Below the pieces are notes generated by a model. The model had not been told where the DNA came from, made no database searches, and was given only the letters and a program-made list of their open reading frames with translations. A stretch of 39,920 bases of DNA from a virus. The position numbers and the translations under genes were made by a program. The number at the start of each line of letters is the position of its first letter. The stretch's first letter is position 1. This document shows, in pieces, positions 6,189 through 14,266 of the stretch. The DNA is taken from IMG/VR virus record IMGVR_UViG_3300021375_000064, positions 1 through 39,920 of that record; one strand, 5' to 3'.

Positions 6189-9015
6189 CACGCTTCCTCC
6201 ACTTATTAAAGAAATCCGGTTGAGTCAACACTCTAATCTTGTCGATTAAAAGCATAGAGAAATTCGCCAACCATTTACCTTTCACTAGCACCCAGTCCTC
6301 ATCATCAATTAAATAATCCGCGAGCGGAATGCCGATGTCGTGCCAGCGATGAGTTTTCACTCTGAGCAGAACAGGCTTGCTGGTGGTGTCGTCAACGGCG
6401 AAAATGTCCAAAAACAAAGACTGTCCTTTGGCGTATGGTTTTCCGCCGCGTCTGTTGAGACGCACGGTTTCGTTTTCGTCTCGACGCTCCTTGCGGATTA
6501 TTTTACAGATGACGGTAGCCACTTCAAAGTCCTTCAAATCACCAAACTCTTTCAGCTGCGAATTGACAATGCGATACTTGGCAGGGTCATTGAATATATC
6601 AGACCATCGGTCGTGGGTTGGCGTCAAGGATTCAAATTTCAGCTTCCCACCATTCATCAAAGCAAGATCTTTTGGAGTGCTTTTCTCAGCCTCAGCTCTG
6701 GCAATTATCTGCTTGGCCTTTGCAGGCCCGACACCGTGAATGTTCTTGAGTCCTCCGACGAGCCTGCCTCCTAGAGCCGTCCAGTCCTCCACCAGCGGCC
6801 CCTTTGGGTCGAATGCTGTGTAAGAAATTCCCTCATCACGCAACTCTCGCAGCATCTCGATCACTTGGTCATCGTCTTTGGCGTTGCGCAATAGTGCTGC
6901 CGCGAATTGCAATGGGTGATAGGCTTTCATGTATGCACACCAATAGCTTATTATTGCATAGCTGACTGTGTGAGATTTGTTCATCCCCCAAGCGCCAAAA
7001 GAACAGATTTGCTCCCAGATGACTCCTGCAGTCTTTTCATCAATCCCGAGACGGCTGGTGCCTTGCACGAAGTCTTTTTTCTGCCTGCTGAAATGCTCAA
7101 TTCCTTTGCGGCCCGACATGGCTTTGCGGATTGCGGATGTCTCTGCCCAAGAAAACTCTCCCATTTCACGAACGATGGTCATGACTTGTTCTTGATACAG
7201 AACAACGCCGTGAGTCTCCTTCAAGTATCCCTCCATAGACGGGTGTAAATGCTTCGTTTCCTCCGTGCCTGCATTACGATTGATATAAGTGTTGGCAGCG
7301 CCGCCACCTAGTGGTCCAGGACGGGCCAAAGCAGTTATGTGGTCTATCTGCTTGAAGCTGGTGACAGGGATCTGAACTGACACACGACGCTGGGCTGCAC
7401 CCTCAAACTGAAAGAGTCCTGCGAATCGCTTATCGTTGAATACTTGAAAAACTTTCGGGTCGTCCATTTTCAAGCCGAAAAGTAGTTCAGAGTCGACGCA
7501 CCCTGCATCCTCGATGACACCTAGTGTTCTGAGCCCGAGAGCATCAATCTTCAACAAGTTTAAATATTCGGCGTCTGGCTTGTCGAGTTGCGCTATGCCG
7601 TCCCGAACTGTGCAAAACTGGGTGACGGGTTCATTAGACACCAGCACTCCTGCTGCATGAACGGATGTGTGCCATGCGTGATTTTCTGCAGCTCGCATCA
7701 CCAAAGATTCCGGATATCGCTTCACAAAGTCTTTTCCTGGTTCTGTGTTCTCTAGCGTGTCCTCCAACCCTTTTCCGAATCGAGAGTCACCGGATGAATA
7801 TTCAATCAGCACGTTCCGCACAGGAAAAGTTTCATAAGCAGGAATTCCAAGGCGCTTTCCTGTTTCGGCCATCACAGAGCGCGGCTTCAAACGAGAGATA
7901 TTGCCCAACCGAGCAACATAGTCACGGCCATACTTCTCAGCAAGATAATCAAAGACCATATATCGGCGCTTGTCAGAAAAATCTATGTCTATGTCAGGAA
8001 GATCTGCTCGATTCACATCAATGAAACGCTCAAAAATCAGTCCGTGAATTAACGGATCCACCTCAGTGATGTCCAAAAGATAACAGACCAGCGACCCAGC
8101 AGACGAGCCGCGAGCTGGTCCGACGAGCATTCGTTCTTTTGCCCAACGGACTAGATCCGAGACCACCAGAAAATAACTCTCGAATTTCTTTTCACCGATA
8201 ATTGAAAGTTCTTTTTCCAAGCGTTGTTGATAGGTCGGCGTCCACTCCTTGATGTGCTGTTTATTGAGCCGATTTTGACGTCCGTCCTCAACGAGTTGGT
8301 GGAGGTCTCCTTCAAAGTGGATCATCGGAGCCTTGGCCAAGGTTATGTGTCGTAATCTGTTAGCGACCGCCTGAGTGGTCTTGATGGCTTGATTCCACTC
8401 CTCATCACTCAAGAAGAATCGGCGCAAGTGCCTTTCGGCTTCCTCCATGGTGAGGAGGTGTTGTGGAGTCATCTTGCTGCCGCCTGTTATTGCTAGGAAT
8501 TCAGATCGGTGCTTTAAAGCTGGATAATCATTGTCGGAGGTGATTACGACGGATTTACCCGTTGCGCGTGCAAGCGCCAACGAAGTCTGCGTGGCGAGTG
8601 GCGACGCCGGATTGATGTCGATGAAATCGAAGGTCTCTGGATCTGTGAGCGCACACCCAGCGAATATGAATGAGTGTTCTCGCGCTTCCGCAATAGAATC
8701 CAAGCTGAAGTCGCCTTCTGACATCCACTGATAGAAATCTGATGGAGATTTGGCCAAGGCCCAAGCAACAGGCCGTGGTAATGACCTATCAGTCTCGTCT
8801 TCTGTAATTGGCCTAAACTCTGAACCAAATCCTGCGCAGAAATTCCGGTTTTCCGCAGCGCGTTCCCAGCGGCAATGTCCCCAAGTTCCATCGTCGACAA
8901 GTCCTCCAAATCCGCTGGCCAGCCGTTCGAGCTCATCTGCCACCAGCTCGATGGGGCCGAAGTTCCTCCGGAATGAAAACTCCGATCTCACCCTCAATTG
9001 TGGAAAGTTGTTCAT
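6178..9015 (-). CDS. dnaE: DNA polymerase III alpha-like (family C)
   Basis: The 945-residue protein is a replicative family C polymerase. Visible landmarks are the GPARGSSAGS loop (299-308), PDIDIDF with two catalytic aspartates (340-346), the third catalytic aspartate in LLKIDALGLRTLG (Asp491), FQFEGAAQRR, and a helix-hairpin-helix segment IHGVGPAKAKQI in the C-terminal third, followed by an OB-like region. The N-terminal PHP-like domain is present but its metal-binding histidines are largely lost (VRSEFSFR and VDDGTWGH in place of the canonical His-rich motifs), so it is probably inactive. It is about 200 residues shorter than bacterial DnaE, mainly at the C-terminus. It overlaps the DnaQ-like exonuclease gene by 83 bp, giving polymerase and proofreader from adjacent genes. 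It would copy the phage genome. Confidence 0.92.
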   Translation of the reverse strand: MNNFPQLRVRSEFSFRRNFGPIELVADELERLASGFGGLVDDGTWGHCRWERAAENRNFCAGFGSEFRPITEDETDRSLPRPVAWALAKSPSDFYQWMSEGDFSLDSIAEAREHSFIFAGCALTDPETFDFIDINPASPLATQTSLALARATGKSVVITSDNDYPALKHRSEFLAITGGSKMTPQHLLTMEEAERHLRRFFLSDEEWNQAIKTTQAVANRLRHITLAKAPMIHFEGDLHQLVEDGRQNRLNKQHIKEWTPTYQQRLEKELSIIGEKKFESYFLVVSDLVRWAKERMLVGPARGSSAGSLVCYLLDITEVDPLIHGLIFERFIDVNRADLPDIDIDFSDKRRYMVFDYLAEKYGRDYVARLGNISRLKPRSVMAETGKRLGIPAYETFPVRNVLIEYSSGDSRFGKGLEDTLENTEPGKDFVKRYPESLVMRAAENHAWHTSVHAAGVLVSNEPVTQFCTVRDGIAQLDKPDAEYLNLLKIDALGLRTLGVIEDAGCVDSELLFGLKMDDPKVFQVFNDKRFAGLFQFEGAAQRRVSVQIPVTSFKQIDHITALARPGPLGGGAANTYINRNAGTEETKHLHPSMEGYLKETHGVVLYQEQVMTIVREMGEFSWAETSAIRKAMSGRKGIEHFSRQKKDFVQGTSRLGIDEKTAGVIWEQICSFGAWGMNKSHTVSYAIISYWCAYMKAYHPLQFAAALLRNAKDDDQVIEMLRELRDEGISYTAFDPKGPLVEDWTALGGRLVGGLKNIHGVGPAKAKQIIARAEAEKSTPKDLALMNGGKLKFESLTPTHDRWSDIFNDPAKYRIVNSQLKEFGDLKDFEVATVICKIIRKERRDENETVRLNRRGGKPYAKGQSLFLDIFAVDDTTSKPVLLRVKTHRWHDIGIPLADYLIDDEDWVLVKGKWLANFSMLLIDKIRVLTQPDFFNKWRKRDDD

Positions 9016-9538
9016 GTAATTTCGTCTCTAAGATTATTTCGATAAGAGCATCAACGTCGTCCAACGCTCTGTGAGTTTGCTCTAACTTGCGGCCCATAAC
9101 GTATTTGTATAGGTCTGTCAGTTTCATTCTTCGGCCCCAGAACGGAGCGAAAAGCTGCACCGTGCAGATCAGAGTCTTCGGCCAAATTATTTCCGTCTCC
9201 TTCCCAGCCAAGCGCAACTCATGATATAAAAGATATGCGTCAAACGGCAAATTGTGAGCGACCAGAATGTCGGTGTCCAACAAGCGCAGAATTTCGTCTG
9301 CGGCACTCGCAAAACTCGGAGCCTCTCTCAACTCCGCATTGGTGAGTCCTGTGATTTTTGTTATGATAGGTTCTATGGGTCGTTGAGGATTAAACATGGA
9401 AACGAATTCTTTCCGCTCCATGGTTTTGGTATCGATGGTGACTGCCGCCAATTCGATTGCGCGTGGCTGCAGCTGCACCTTTGCATCAGGGTGCAGCGTT
9501 AAGCCTGTGGTCTCAAAATCAATCGCAGTTAGAAGCAT
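8933..9538 (-). CDS. dnaQ: DnaQ-like 3'-5' exonuclease
   Basis: The protein belongs to the DEDD exonuclease superfamily. Exo I is AIDFETTGL near the N-terminus, Exo II is VAHNLPFDAYLL in the middle, and Exo III is HRALDDVDAL near residue 160, giving the DEDDh set of metal and general-base residues. It would remove misincorporated nucleotides for the family C polymerase encoded just downstream, whose PHP domain looks inactive. The ATG at 9538 is preferred to the TTG at 9547. Its 3' end overlaps the polymerase gene by 83 bp in another frame, an unusually long overlap that may couple their translation. Length (201 residues) fits the catalytic domain of an epsilon subunit with a short C-terminal extension. 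Confidence 0.88.
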   Translation of the reverse strand: MLLTAIDFETTGLTLHPDAKVQLQPRAIELAAVTIDTKTMERKEFVSMFNPQRPIEPIITKITGLTNAELREAPSFASAADEILRLLDTDILVAHNLPFDAYLLYHELRLAGKETEIIWPKTLICTVQLFAPFWGRRMKLTDLYKYVMGRKLEQTHRALDDVDALIEIILETKLHEQLSTIEGEIGVFIPEELRPHRAGGR

Positions 9539-10076
9539 CGGCTTCAATACGAACGATGAATTTCAAGTCGAATCCAATATACCGTCGCGTGGAGAAAATC
9601 ACGTAATGATATTTGCGCCCACACTCTCTTAAAAAGGCGTTGTTGTGATTGGTGGTCCAAACTTCCTGAATGACTAGGAAGCCGTTGGCGGATAATTCAG
9701 CTCTATATTCAGCTAATTCTTCCATGGAGCAGTGCATGGCGATGTGGCTTGCCAGTCCTTCGCCATCCCTCCGCATTTTAGGTATGGCGAGGAAATTTTC
9801 CCCGCTAGTGTAATTCAGGGATTCCAATTCCAGCGGCTGTGTTATGTCGTGATAGGCAAAATTCAGCTTTGCGACATTCTCTTTACCCTTTTGTCCATAA
9901 ACGGCTCCAGTCGCGCTGACTTCATCAAAAACAGCGCTGTCGTCTCTCAAGCCTAAGAGCTTGTGTAAATATTCAACGCACCTTTGGTTTTCCCTTTGTA
10001 ATGCAGTCAAAGGAGCCCTTTTCGGGAATGTCATTGCTGAAAAAGCAACTTGATCAATTCTAAATCTTAAACTCAT
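9519..10076 (-). CDS. VOC/glyoxalase-like hypothetical protein
   Basis: The 185-residue protein has an N-terminal helical region and a C-terminal half whose pattern resembles a vicinal-oxygen-chelate module: LELESLNYTSG, then GLASHIAMH, a helix with EYRAEL, a strand FLVIQEVWTTNHNN, and a final FDLKFIVRI strand. His and Glu residues in those strands are at plausible metal-ligand positions. The family includes metal-dependent lyases and dioxygenases, but many phage members have no known activity. It lies between the SDR gene and the exonuclease gene in the minus-strand operon and overlaps the latter by 20 bp at the preferred start. The fold call is tentative. Confidence 0.5.
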   Translation of the reverse strand: MSLRFRIDQVAFSAMTFPKRAPLTALQRENQRCVEYLHKLLGLRDDSAVFDEVSATGAVYGQKGKENVAKLNFAYHDITQPLELESLNYTSGENFLAIPKMRRDGEGLASHIAMHCSMEELAEYRAELSANGFLVIQEVWTTNHNNAFLRECGRKYHYVIFSTRRYIGFDLKFIVRIEADASNCD

Positions 10077-10079
10077 AAA

Positions 10080-10766
10080 TTAAACTCCGTATGGGATATC
10101 ACACCCTGTTAAATATTTGTGGCGTTCTTTTTCCAACAACAGCCACACTATAAATTCCGCAACATTGTGAACGGGAGTCTCTTCACCAGTCAACAATCCA
10201 GCGAGCTGATAGGCTTGCGCTTCCTCCATCGTCCATCCGCGAGTCTCGCAGACTTGGTGGTCTATCATCTTGGACATTCCGGTCTCAGACAATTTGTTGG
10301 GGGAAACCGAAAACACCGTTATGTTGTGTTTTCGTGTCAACTCCCTCGCCAACTGCTTCGTGAGAATCAACGCAGCGCCTTTACTCGCATTATACGCTGC
10401 CGAACAGGTCATCGGCATGTGCGCTGCATTGCTAACGATATTCAAGACAGTTCCCTCAGACTCAATCAAGTGGGGCAGCAACGCCTTGGTCATCAAAAAG
10501 ATCCCCTTTGCGTTGACGTCCATCACAGAGTCCCAGTCGGCTTCGGAAAAATCCTCTAGCCAACCGATAAAGTTCACTCCAGCGCAGTTGACCAAGCAAT
10601 CAATCATCGCACCTTCTGGCAGTTGCGGCTTCTTCCGGACGTCGCCGCCAGTCACCAAGTCATATCGATAAACGACCTTGCCGTGTTCTTCAAGCCTATC
10701 AGCGATGGCTCTGCCTAGTCCAGATTCTGAGCCAGTCACCAAAAAGCTGTTCATTGTTCTATTCAT
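10080..10766 (-). CDS. short-chain dehydrogenase/reductase
   Basis: The 228-residue protein is a classical SDR. It has the dinucleotide-binding TGSESGLG (11-18), the NCAG motif (60-63), the catalytic Ser in NIVSNAAH (Ser112), and YNASK (Tyr125, Lys129), so the full active site is present. SDRs carry out NAD(P)H-dependent oxidation or reduction of alcohols, ketones and sugars. The usual PG after the active site is replaced by SPNKL. The substrate cannot be inferred. An SDR is uncommon in a phage replication operon; neighbours ThyX, an FAD-binding oxidoreductase and a HAD phosphatase suggest a link to nucleotide or sugar-nucleotide metabolism, but this is inference. Confidence 0.85.
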   Translation of the reverse strand: MNRTMNSFLVTGSESGLGRAIADRLEEHGKVVYRYDLVTGGDVRKKPQLPEGAMIDCLVNCAGVNFIGWLEDFSEADWDSVMDVNAKGIFLMTKALLPHLIESEGTVLNIVSNAAHMPMTCSAAYNASKGAALILTKQLARELTRKHNITVFSVSPNKLSETGMSKMIDHQVCETRGWTMEEAQAYQLAGLLTGEETPVHNVAEFIVWLLLEKERHKYLTGCDIPYGV

Positions 10767-10767
10767 A

Positions 10768-11139
10768 TTATTTAAGTTCCGTTCGTTCTTTTAAGATGGT
10801 TTCGATCATCGCGGCATACACCGCTAGATCATGGATTGAGTCTTGGTGGGAAAGGCCGCTGATTGCGAATCGACTCAACTTCACAATCATCAGCGACCAC
10901 AAGTGAAAGACAACGTGGTCTTCCGACGACTGCTGGAGATCCCCTGCGTCTTTTCCATGCAAGACAGTCATCAACTCCCCGACCATCTCATAATTGTTCC
11001 CGTACACCGCATTGCGCTGCCGAAACGTCCTCGCCATATTCTCCAGCGTGTCTGCTGTCGGGCAGGAGGCTGGTTTGACGGGTTGCGGTTTGTCCTGATC
11101 AATTTCTTCTTCGAATCTCGCTGCGCTGCTACTGCTCAT
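10768..11139 (-). CDS. DUF6378-like helical protein
   Basis: The 123-residue protein has a low-complexity acidic and Pro-rich N-terminus and a helical C-terminal domain with RQRNAVYGNNYEMVGEL, then VVFHLWSLMIVKLSRFA and SIHDLAVYAAMIETIL. The YG motif followed by a K-x-x-R helix and a D-x-A-x-Y-x-A helix is the pattern of DUF6378 and related phage families grouped with all-alpha nucleotide pyrophosphatases and nucleotide-modification-associated domains. A role in nucleotide metabolism is possible but unproven. It starts in an ATGA overlap with the HAD gene and ends two bases before the SDR gene. Confidence 0.6.
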   Translation of the reverse strand: MSSSSAARFEEEIDQDKPQPVKPASCPTADTLENMARTFRQRNAVYGNNYEMVGELMTVLHGKDAGDLQQSSEDHVVFHLWSLMIVKLSRFAISGLSHQDSIHDLAVYAAMIETILKERTELK

Positions 11140-11654
11140 TGGAATACCACGTGTGTTGTTTTGCTTGTGAAAGGCGTCTTGTCAATTCGCCGGAGAAATT
11201 CATCTGTGTGTGGACGCACAAGTAATTGCTCGACCAAAGGAATTTTAACGTGCATGTACATGTCACAGACGTCACGCCGATCGTCATAGGCCGCAATTGG
11301 GTCATAGCCATTACACCGGAGCATTGCTGTAACTGAACCTTTCAAAATTGGTGATGTCCAAGTGCACCAAGCAGGCCTGCTCACGATTTTCGGTCTCGTG
11401 CCGAAGTGTTCTGCAAACCAAGCCATCCGACGCTCTTCATACTCAGCAGGTGCAGCAGTCACCAAAACCACCGGAACGTCCATTTCAAAAAACCGATCTT
11501 TGTTTGCTGGTTCGTCGTGGATGGCTTCCATGTGATAGTCGTGAAATCGTTTGTGCAAGTCGGGCTCATCCCACTTAATTAGATCCATCCGCCAAGCATC
11601 ATCACTCAGGCAGTTATCTATGTCGAAGATTCGGATTTGCTTATTGGTTGTCAT
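11136..11654 (-). CDS. HAD-like phosphatase (PNK-type)
   Basis: The ATG at 11654 has CGGAGG seven bases upstream, so it is preferred to the longer frame starting at 11729. The 172-residue product has HAD motif I IFDIDNCLSDD (Asp10 and Asp12 of the DxD pair), motif II VLVTAAP, and a motif III/IV segment AYDDRRD. This matches phosphatase domains of the polynucleotide kinase type and the small nucleotide phosphatases common in phages; there is no kinase domain. Likely substrates are 3'-phosphates of nucleic acids or nucleotides. It lies between ThyX and the DUF6378-like gene, coupled to the latter by ATGA. Confidence 0.75.
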   Translation of the reverse strand: MTTNKQIRIFDIDNCLSDDAWRMDLIKWDEPDLHKRFHDYHMEAIHDEPANKDRFFEMDVPVVLVTAAPAEYEERRMAWFAEHFGTRPKIVSRPAWCTWTSPILKGSVTAMLRCNGYDPIAAYDDRRDVCDMYMHVKIPLVEQLLVRPHTDEFLRRIDKTPFTSKTTHVVFQ

Positions 11655-11865
11655 CTGAAACCTCCGTCTCTGTCGGATTGATGTTTGCGCGTTGCGAGAA
11701 TGACGTGATGTTCTTCTCTGGAATTTCATGACGGTCTCCGCCGATAGTCCTTATTATCAGCAACTCAGCGTCATGATTGATAACAACTTGGGTCACGCTT
11801 GTTACTGGAATAAGTATAGTTGTGCGCGGCTTTCTGGTCGTGACAACCAACCACTCTGCATTCAC
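11641..11865 (-). CDS. small hypothetical protein
   Basis: The 74-residue product starts at the GTG at 11865, in a GTGA overlap with the ThyX stop, and overlaps the HAD gene by 14 bp. It is mostly beta in predicted character: TTILIPVTSVTQVVINH, then LLIIRTIGGDRHEIP, with a disordered acidic C-terminus. The pattern resembles a small SH3-like or Sm-like barrel but no family is recognised. Tight coupling on both sides supports it being a real gene. Confidence 0.55.
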   Translation of the reverse strand: MNAEWLVVTTRKPRTTILIPVTSVTQVVINHDAELLIIRTIGGDRHEIPEKNITSFSQRANINPTETEVSDDNQ

Positions 11866-12584
11866 TTAACACCTCTCATCGAGTCAACGATCTTCAGCAA
11901 CTTGCCTTTGGTTAACAGGTCGCCGCCGAATTGCTCCTCGGCAAACTCTTCAATTTTATCGAAGAAGTCCACACCCTCATTCGGAAAGATGAAGTCGTAT
12001 GCCCAAGGGTGAACGTCCAGAACCGCGTCCATCATTCCGCGAGCGACGCGGCGATATTCCCCTTGGGTTCTGCCGCCAAGACGCGAGCGCAAAAGGTCGG
12101 CAAGGTTGCGCAAGTTGATTTTCATCACGATGTTGGTCGCGATGTTGGTCGGGAGGATGCCGCGTGCGTCTTCAGCGGCTGCACCCAATTCCAATTGCTT
12201 TTGGTAAGACTTGCGAATCTCTGTGTTGATTCGATCAACCTCATCCCGCAACACCGGAGACGCGATGTAACGATCCGGCATGATGTATTCGTAATCGCAC
12301 ATATTGGTCACGCGCATGCTCTGTTGAGCGAATGACGCAACCCGAGTGCGCACCAGTTGGTGTGTGAACGCTCGACTAACACCAGAAATCAAGAATGTGT
12401 AGTCCACAAATTCATGGCTGCTGCGGATTGTTCGAGCGATGTAGTGAAGCTCCTCCTGCATCCGTTCTGGGCTCCAGTTCTTGATCTCTTCCATCAAATT
12501 CGGATCAAGCTCCAGTCGTGTGTTTTTAGTAAACGCCAAAAGTTCCTTGGCGTTAAAAGTTTGACTCATTAATTGCACTTTCAT
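11862..12584 (-). CDS. thyX: FAD-dependent thymidylate synthase
   Basis: The 240-residue protein is ThyX, which makes dTMP from dUMP using methylenetetrahydrofolate, FAD and NADPH. The signature region reads QLVRTRVASFAQQSMR (about 76-91), a variant of the family motif RHRxxSxNxxSxR in which the His is Thr and the Asn is Ala-Gln; other conserved parts include LRNLADLLRSRLGG and the C-terminal R-x-x-x-R helix. The length is typical. It would support rapid phage DNA synthesis or supply a modified pyrimidine. The ATG at 12584 has only a weak Shine-Dalgarno; an internal ATG at 12569 is possible. It lies downstream of the FAD-binding oxidoreductase gene. Confidence 0.88.
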   Translation of the reverse strand: MKVQLMSQTFNAKELLAFTKNTRLELDPNLMEEIKNWSPERMQEELHYIARTIRSSHEFVDYTFLISGVSRAFTHQLVRTRVASFAQQSMRVTNMCDYEYIMPDRYIASPVLRDEVDRINTEIRKSYQKQLELGAAAEDARGILPTNIATNIVMKINLRNLADLLRSRLGGRTQGEYRRVARGMMDAVLDVHPWAYDFIFPNEGVDFFDKIEEFAEEQFGGDLLTKGKLLKIVDSMRGVK

Positions 12585-12616
12585 TTTCGTTTGCTCGTTG
12601 TTGGTTGTTGGTTGAA

Positions 12617-13510
12617 TTAAAATGGTACGTGATCTTTCCTGCGATGATATTCACTCCCCATCAACTTTTTGATCACTTGTATGTCGTCTGCCGCATCATC
12701 CAGCAGAATGTTTCTCCAAGTAGCGAACCTCCCAAGAAGATACGCTCCGGTTTCGTTGGTGTATTCATAACAGACGCTTTGACGAATGCGCTTGGGCAGC
12801 GGCACGATTTTACCGTAGCGCTGATTGGTCGTGTCCATTAAAGTCGCTTCGGCATCGAGACCGAATGCATTTAGTGCGTCCACCAACGAGTCTGCCCGTG
12901 GCAGTTCAAAGTCATCGGTCATCTCCAGAGTCAACACACCTCCCGTAATAGAAGCTCTATACAGAGGCGTGTCTGCGTCTGGGAAATATATCGTTTGGTA
13001 AAGGTCGGTGTTGCTAATTTTATATCGCGCAACGCCGATGCTTCTGAAACTTAATTCTTCTTCCAGCCGGATGCTTGTGGGCTCCAGCGCAGCGTTTAAG
13101 GGGATCGTCACGACATCACCTTTGCTCACATAACGACTTTCGCAATTCCAAATTATTCTGCTTCCTACTTGATCGACCAGCTGCTCATAGAAGTCGTCCG
13201 GAGCGATGAATCGCGTAACAGGATCCAGATTCCAAATGCTCCTGTCGCCGCAATTCTCTCCAGTGACTTTAAAGGCATATTGATTGGCCAAGCGAATAGA
13301 CGGATTCACAAACGCGCCATTAGAATAAATGCCCTTGCGCACAGCAACATTCTTGAAAGGAATTCCCGTCAAGTGAGAAACCTTTTCAGTGCGGAATCGC
13401 AGCAATGCTTTATGCAAAACTCGCGGCCCCGCTTCCATTTCCAGCACGGACGCTTTCGGCCAAGCGTGGGCCGCGATTAAGCCTGTGAGACCAGCACCTA
13501 CAATGTTCAT
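12617..13510 (-). CDS. FAD/NAD(P)-binding oxidoreductase
   Basis: The ATG at 13510 forms an ATGA overlap with the upstream gene and has GGGAGAG in front, so it replaces the longer frame at 13567. The 297-residue protein begins directly with a Rossmann FAD-binding motif NIVGAGLTGLIAA and an acidic end to the second strand (VLEMEAG). The C-terminus contains GAYLLGRFATWRN followed by LLDD, similar to the second FAD-contacting segment of amine-oxidase/UDP-galactopyranose-mutase-like flavoproteins. The middle part is divergent. The substrate is unknown. Its position next to ThyX raises the idea of modified thymidine or of redox support for ThyX, but neither is shown. Confidence 0.7.
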   Translation of the reverse strand: MNIVGAGLTGLIAAHAWPKASVLEMEAGPRVLHKALLRFRTEKVSHLTGIPFKNVAVRKGIYSNGAFVNPSIRLANQYAFKVTGENCGDRSIWNLDPVTRFIAPDDFYEQLVDQVGSRIIWNCESRYVSKGDVVTIPLNAALEPTSIRLEEELSFRSIGVARYKISNTDLYQTIYFPDADTPLYRASITGGVLTLEMTDDFELPRADSLVDALNAFGLDAEATLMDTTNQRYGKIVPLPKRIRQSVCYEYTNETGAYLLGRFATWRNILLDDAADDIQVIKKLMGSEYHRRKDHVPF

Positions 13511-13695
13511 CGATCTCTCCCGTGGAGCTTGCAATAAGAACTGTTGGGTAAATGCTTGCGTTTGCACTGGTCGTACCCGAGAATGGAATTCCGGCGCACT
13601 TCCTCAGCGCAACGCTCATAGTCCGGCTCGTTGCCTTGCAAATTTTTCTTGCAGACGCCGTATCGCTTATAATACGCAGATTTGCTGTGGCTCAT
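13507..13695 (-). CDS. small Cys-rich basic protein
   Basis: The 62-residue product starts at an ATG overlapping the preceding stop (ATGA, 13692-13695). It is basic and has Cys at about 15, 29, 44 and 55 plus His58 in a final YCKLHGRDR, a C-x2-H pattern that suggests a small zinc-binding fold for nucleic-acid or protein contact. The first Cys pair is not closely spaced, so zinc binding is not certain. It sits between a predicted winged-helix-like gene and the FAD-binding protein gene. No family is recognised. Confidence 0.55.
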   Translation of the reverse strand: MSHSKSAYYKRYGVCKKNLQGNEPDYERCAEEVRRNSILGYDQCKRKHLPNSSYCKLHGRDR

Positions 13696-13916
13696 GCAGC
13701 CACCGCCAACCAGCCACCGCTGATCATTCGACGAACCAGAGGTTGCGTGTCATAGCCGAAACGCTCGTTCAAATCCCCGATAGTCGGGCAGCCTCCTAAA
13801 TCCAACACGGCAGTCACGACGGCACGCGGCTCGGAGGCTGCTTGGAGCTTGGTTGAAGGAGCTTTTGAACTCACGTAAATCTTGGTCTGTGGTGTATATG
13901 TTAATGGTCTTGGCAT
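13692..13916 (-). CDS. small winged-helix-like protein
   Basis: The 74-residue product begins with a basic, polar N-terminus and has a C-terminal helical part: AVVTAVLDLGGCPTIGDLNERFGYDTQPLV in pieces reads as three helices, ending with a short strand GGWLAVA. This layout (helix, helix-turn-helix, beta hairpin) resembles a minimal winged helix and could bind DNA. AGGA lies seven bases before the ATG. It is the first gene after the promoter at 13958-13985 and is coupled to the Cys-rich gene by ATGA. Confidence 0.5.
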   Translation of the reverse strand: MPRPLTYTPQTKIYVSSKAPSTKLQAASEPRAVVTAVLDLGGCPTIGDLNERFGYDTQPLVRRMISGGWLAVAA

Positions 13917-13957
13917 TTCATTTTCCTGTCAGTGTATTAGTTCTGATCTGTAATTCG

Positions 13958-13985
13958 ATTATAACCTTGCAAAACGCAAAGTCAA
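13958..13985 (-). promoter_or_regulatory. sigma70-type promoter, TTKACNNTGCG family
   Basis: On the minus strand TTGACT (13985-13980) and a perfect TATAAT (13963-13958) are separated by 16 bp, followed by an untranslated region and the gene at 13916. The -35 region reads TTGACTTTGCG as in other promoters here. The spacer contains TTGC-GTTTT-GCAA, a small inverted repeat that may be an operator. It would start a transcript for the wHTH-like, FAD, ThyX and downstream genes. Confidence 0.6.
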
Positions 13986-14266
13986 GGAAACTCGTGTTGA
14001 TTTCTCCAGCTTATTTCTCGATATCGCTCCTCCCAGTCAATGTCACAAGTTGGGTGATGGTCGCAAAAACGGGTTCCTTTCCTGTGAGGGTAGTGAAGCC
14101 CATTGCAGCGACAAGTGATTTGCGGCGTTGCTCTTTCATATCTCAGTGTGTGGTGGCCGCACGCAGGGCATTTTGGGCGTCGAATATAGTCATCAAACTT
14201 CCGTTTCAAAGTCACAACCCTGCGGCAATGCTTGCGATTGGTGCATCGGTGTCTGAATCCGGCCAT
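13982..14266 (-). CDS. zinc-ribbon protein
   Basis: The ATG at 14266 overlaps the D5-type helicase stop as TAATG, so the upstream in-frame start at 14299 is not used. The 94-residue product is very rich in Cys, His and Arg. Pairs include C-x4-C around HRCTNRKHC, CPACGHH, then CRC and CDHHPTC, giving two or more likely zinc sites. A nucleic-acid-binding role is plausible and fits its place downstream of the primase and helicase genes. Its 3' end overlaps the -35 element of the promoter at 13958-13985. Confidence 0.65.
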   Translation of the reverse strand: MAGFRHRCTNRKHCRRVVTLKRKFDDYIRRPKCPACGHHTLRYERATPQITCRCNGLHYPHRKGTRFCDHHPTCDIDWEERYREISWRNQHEFP

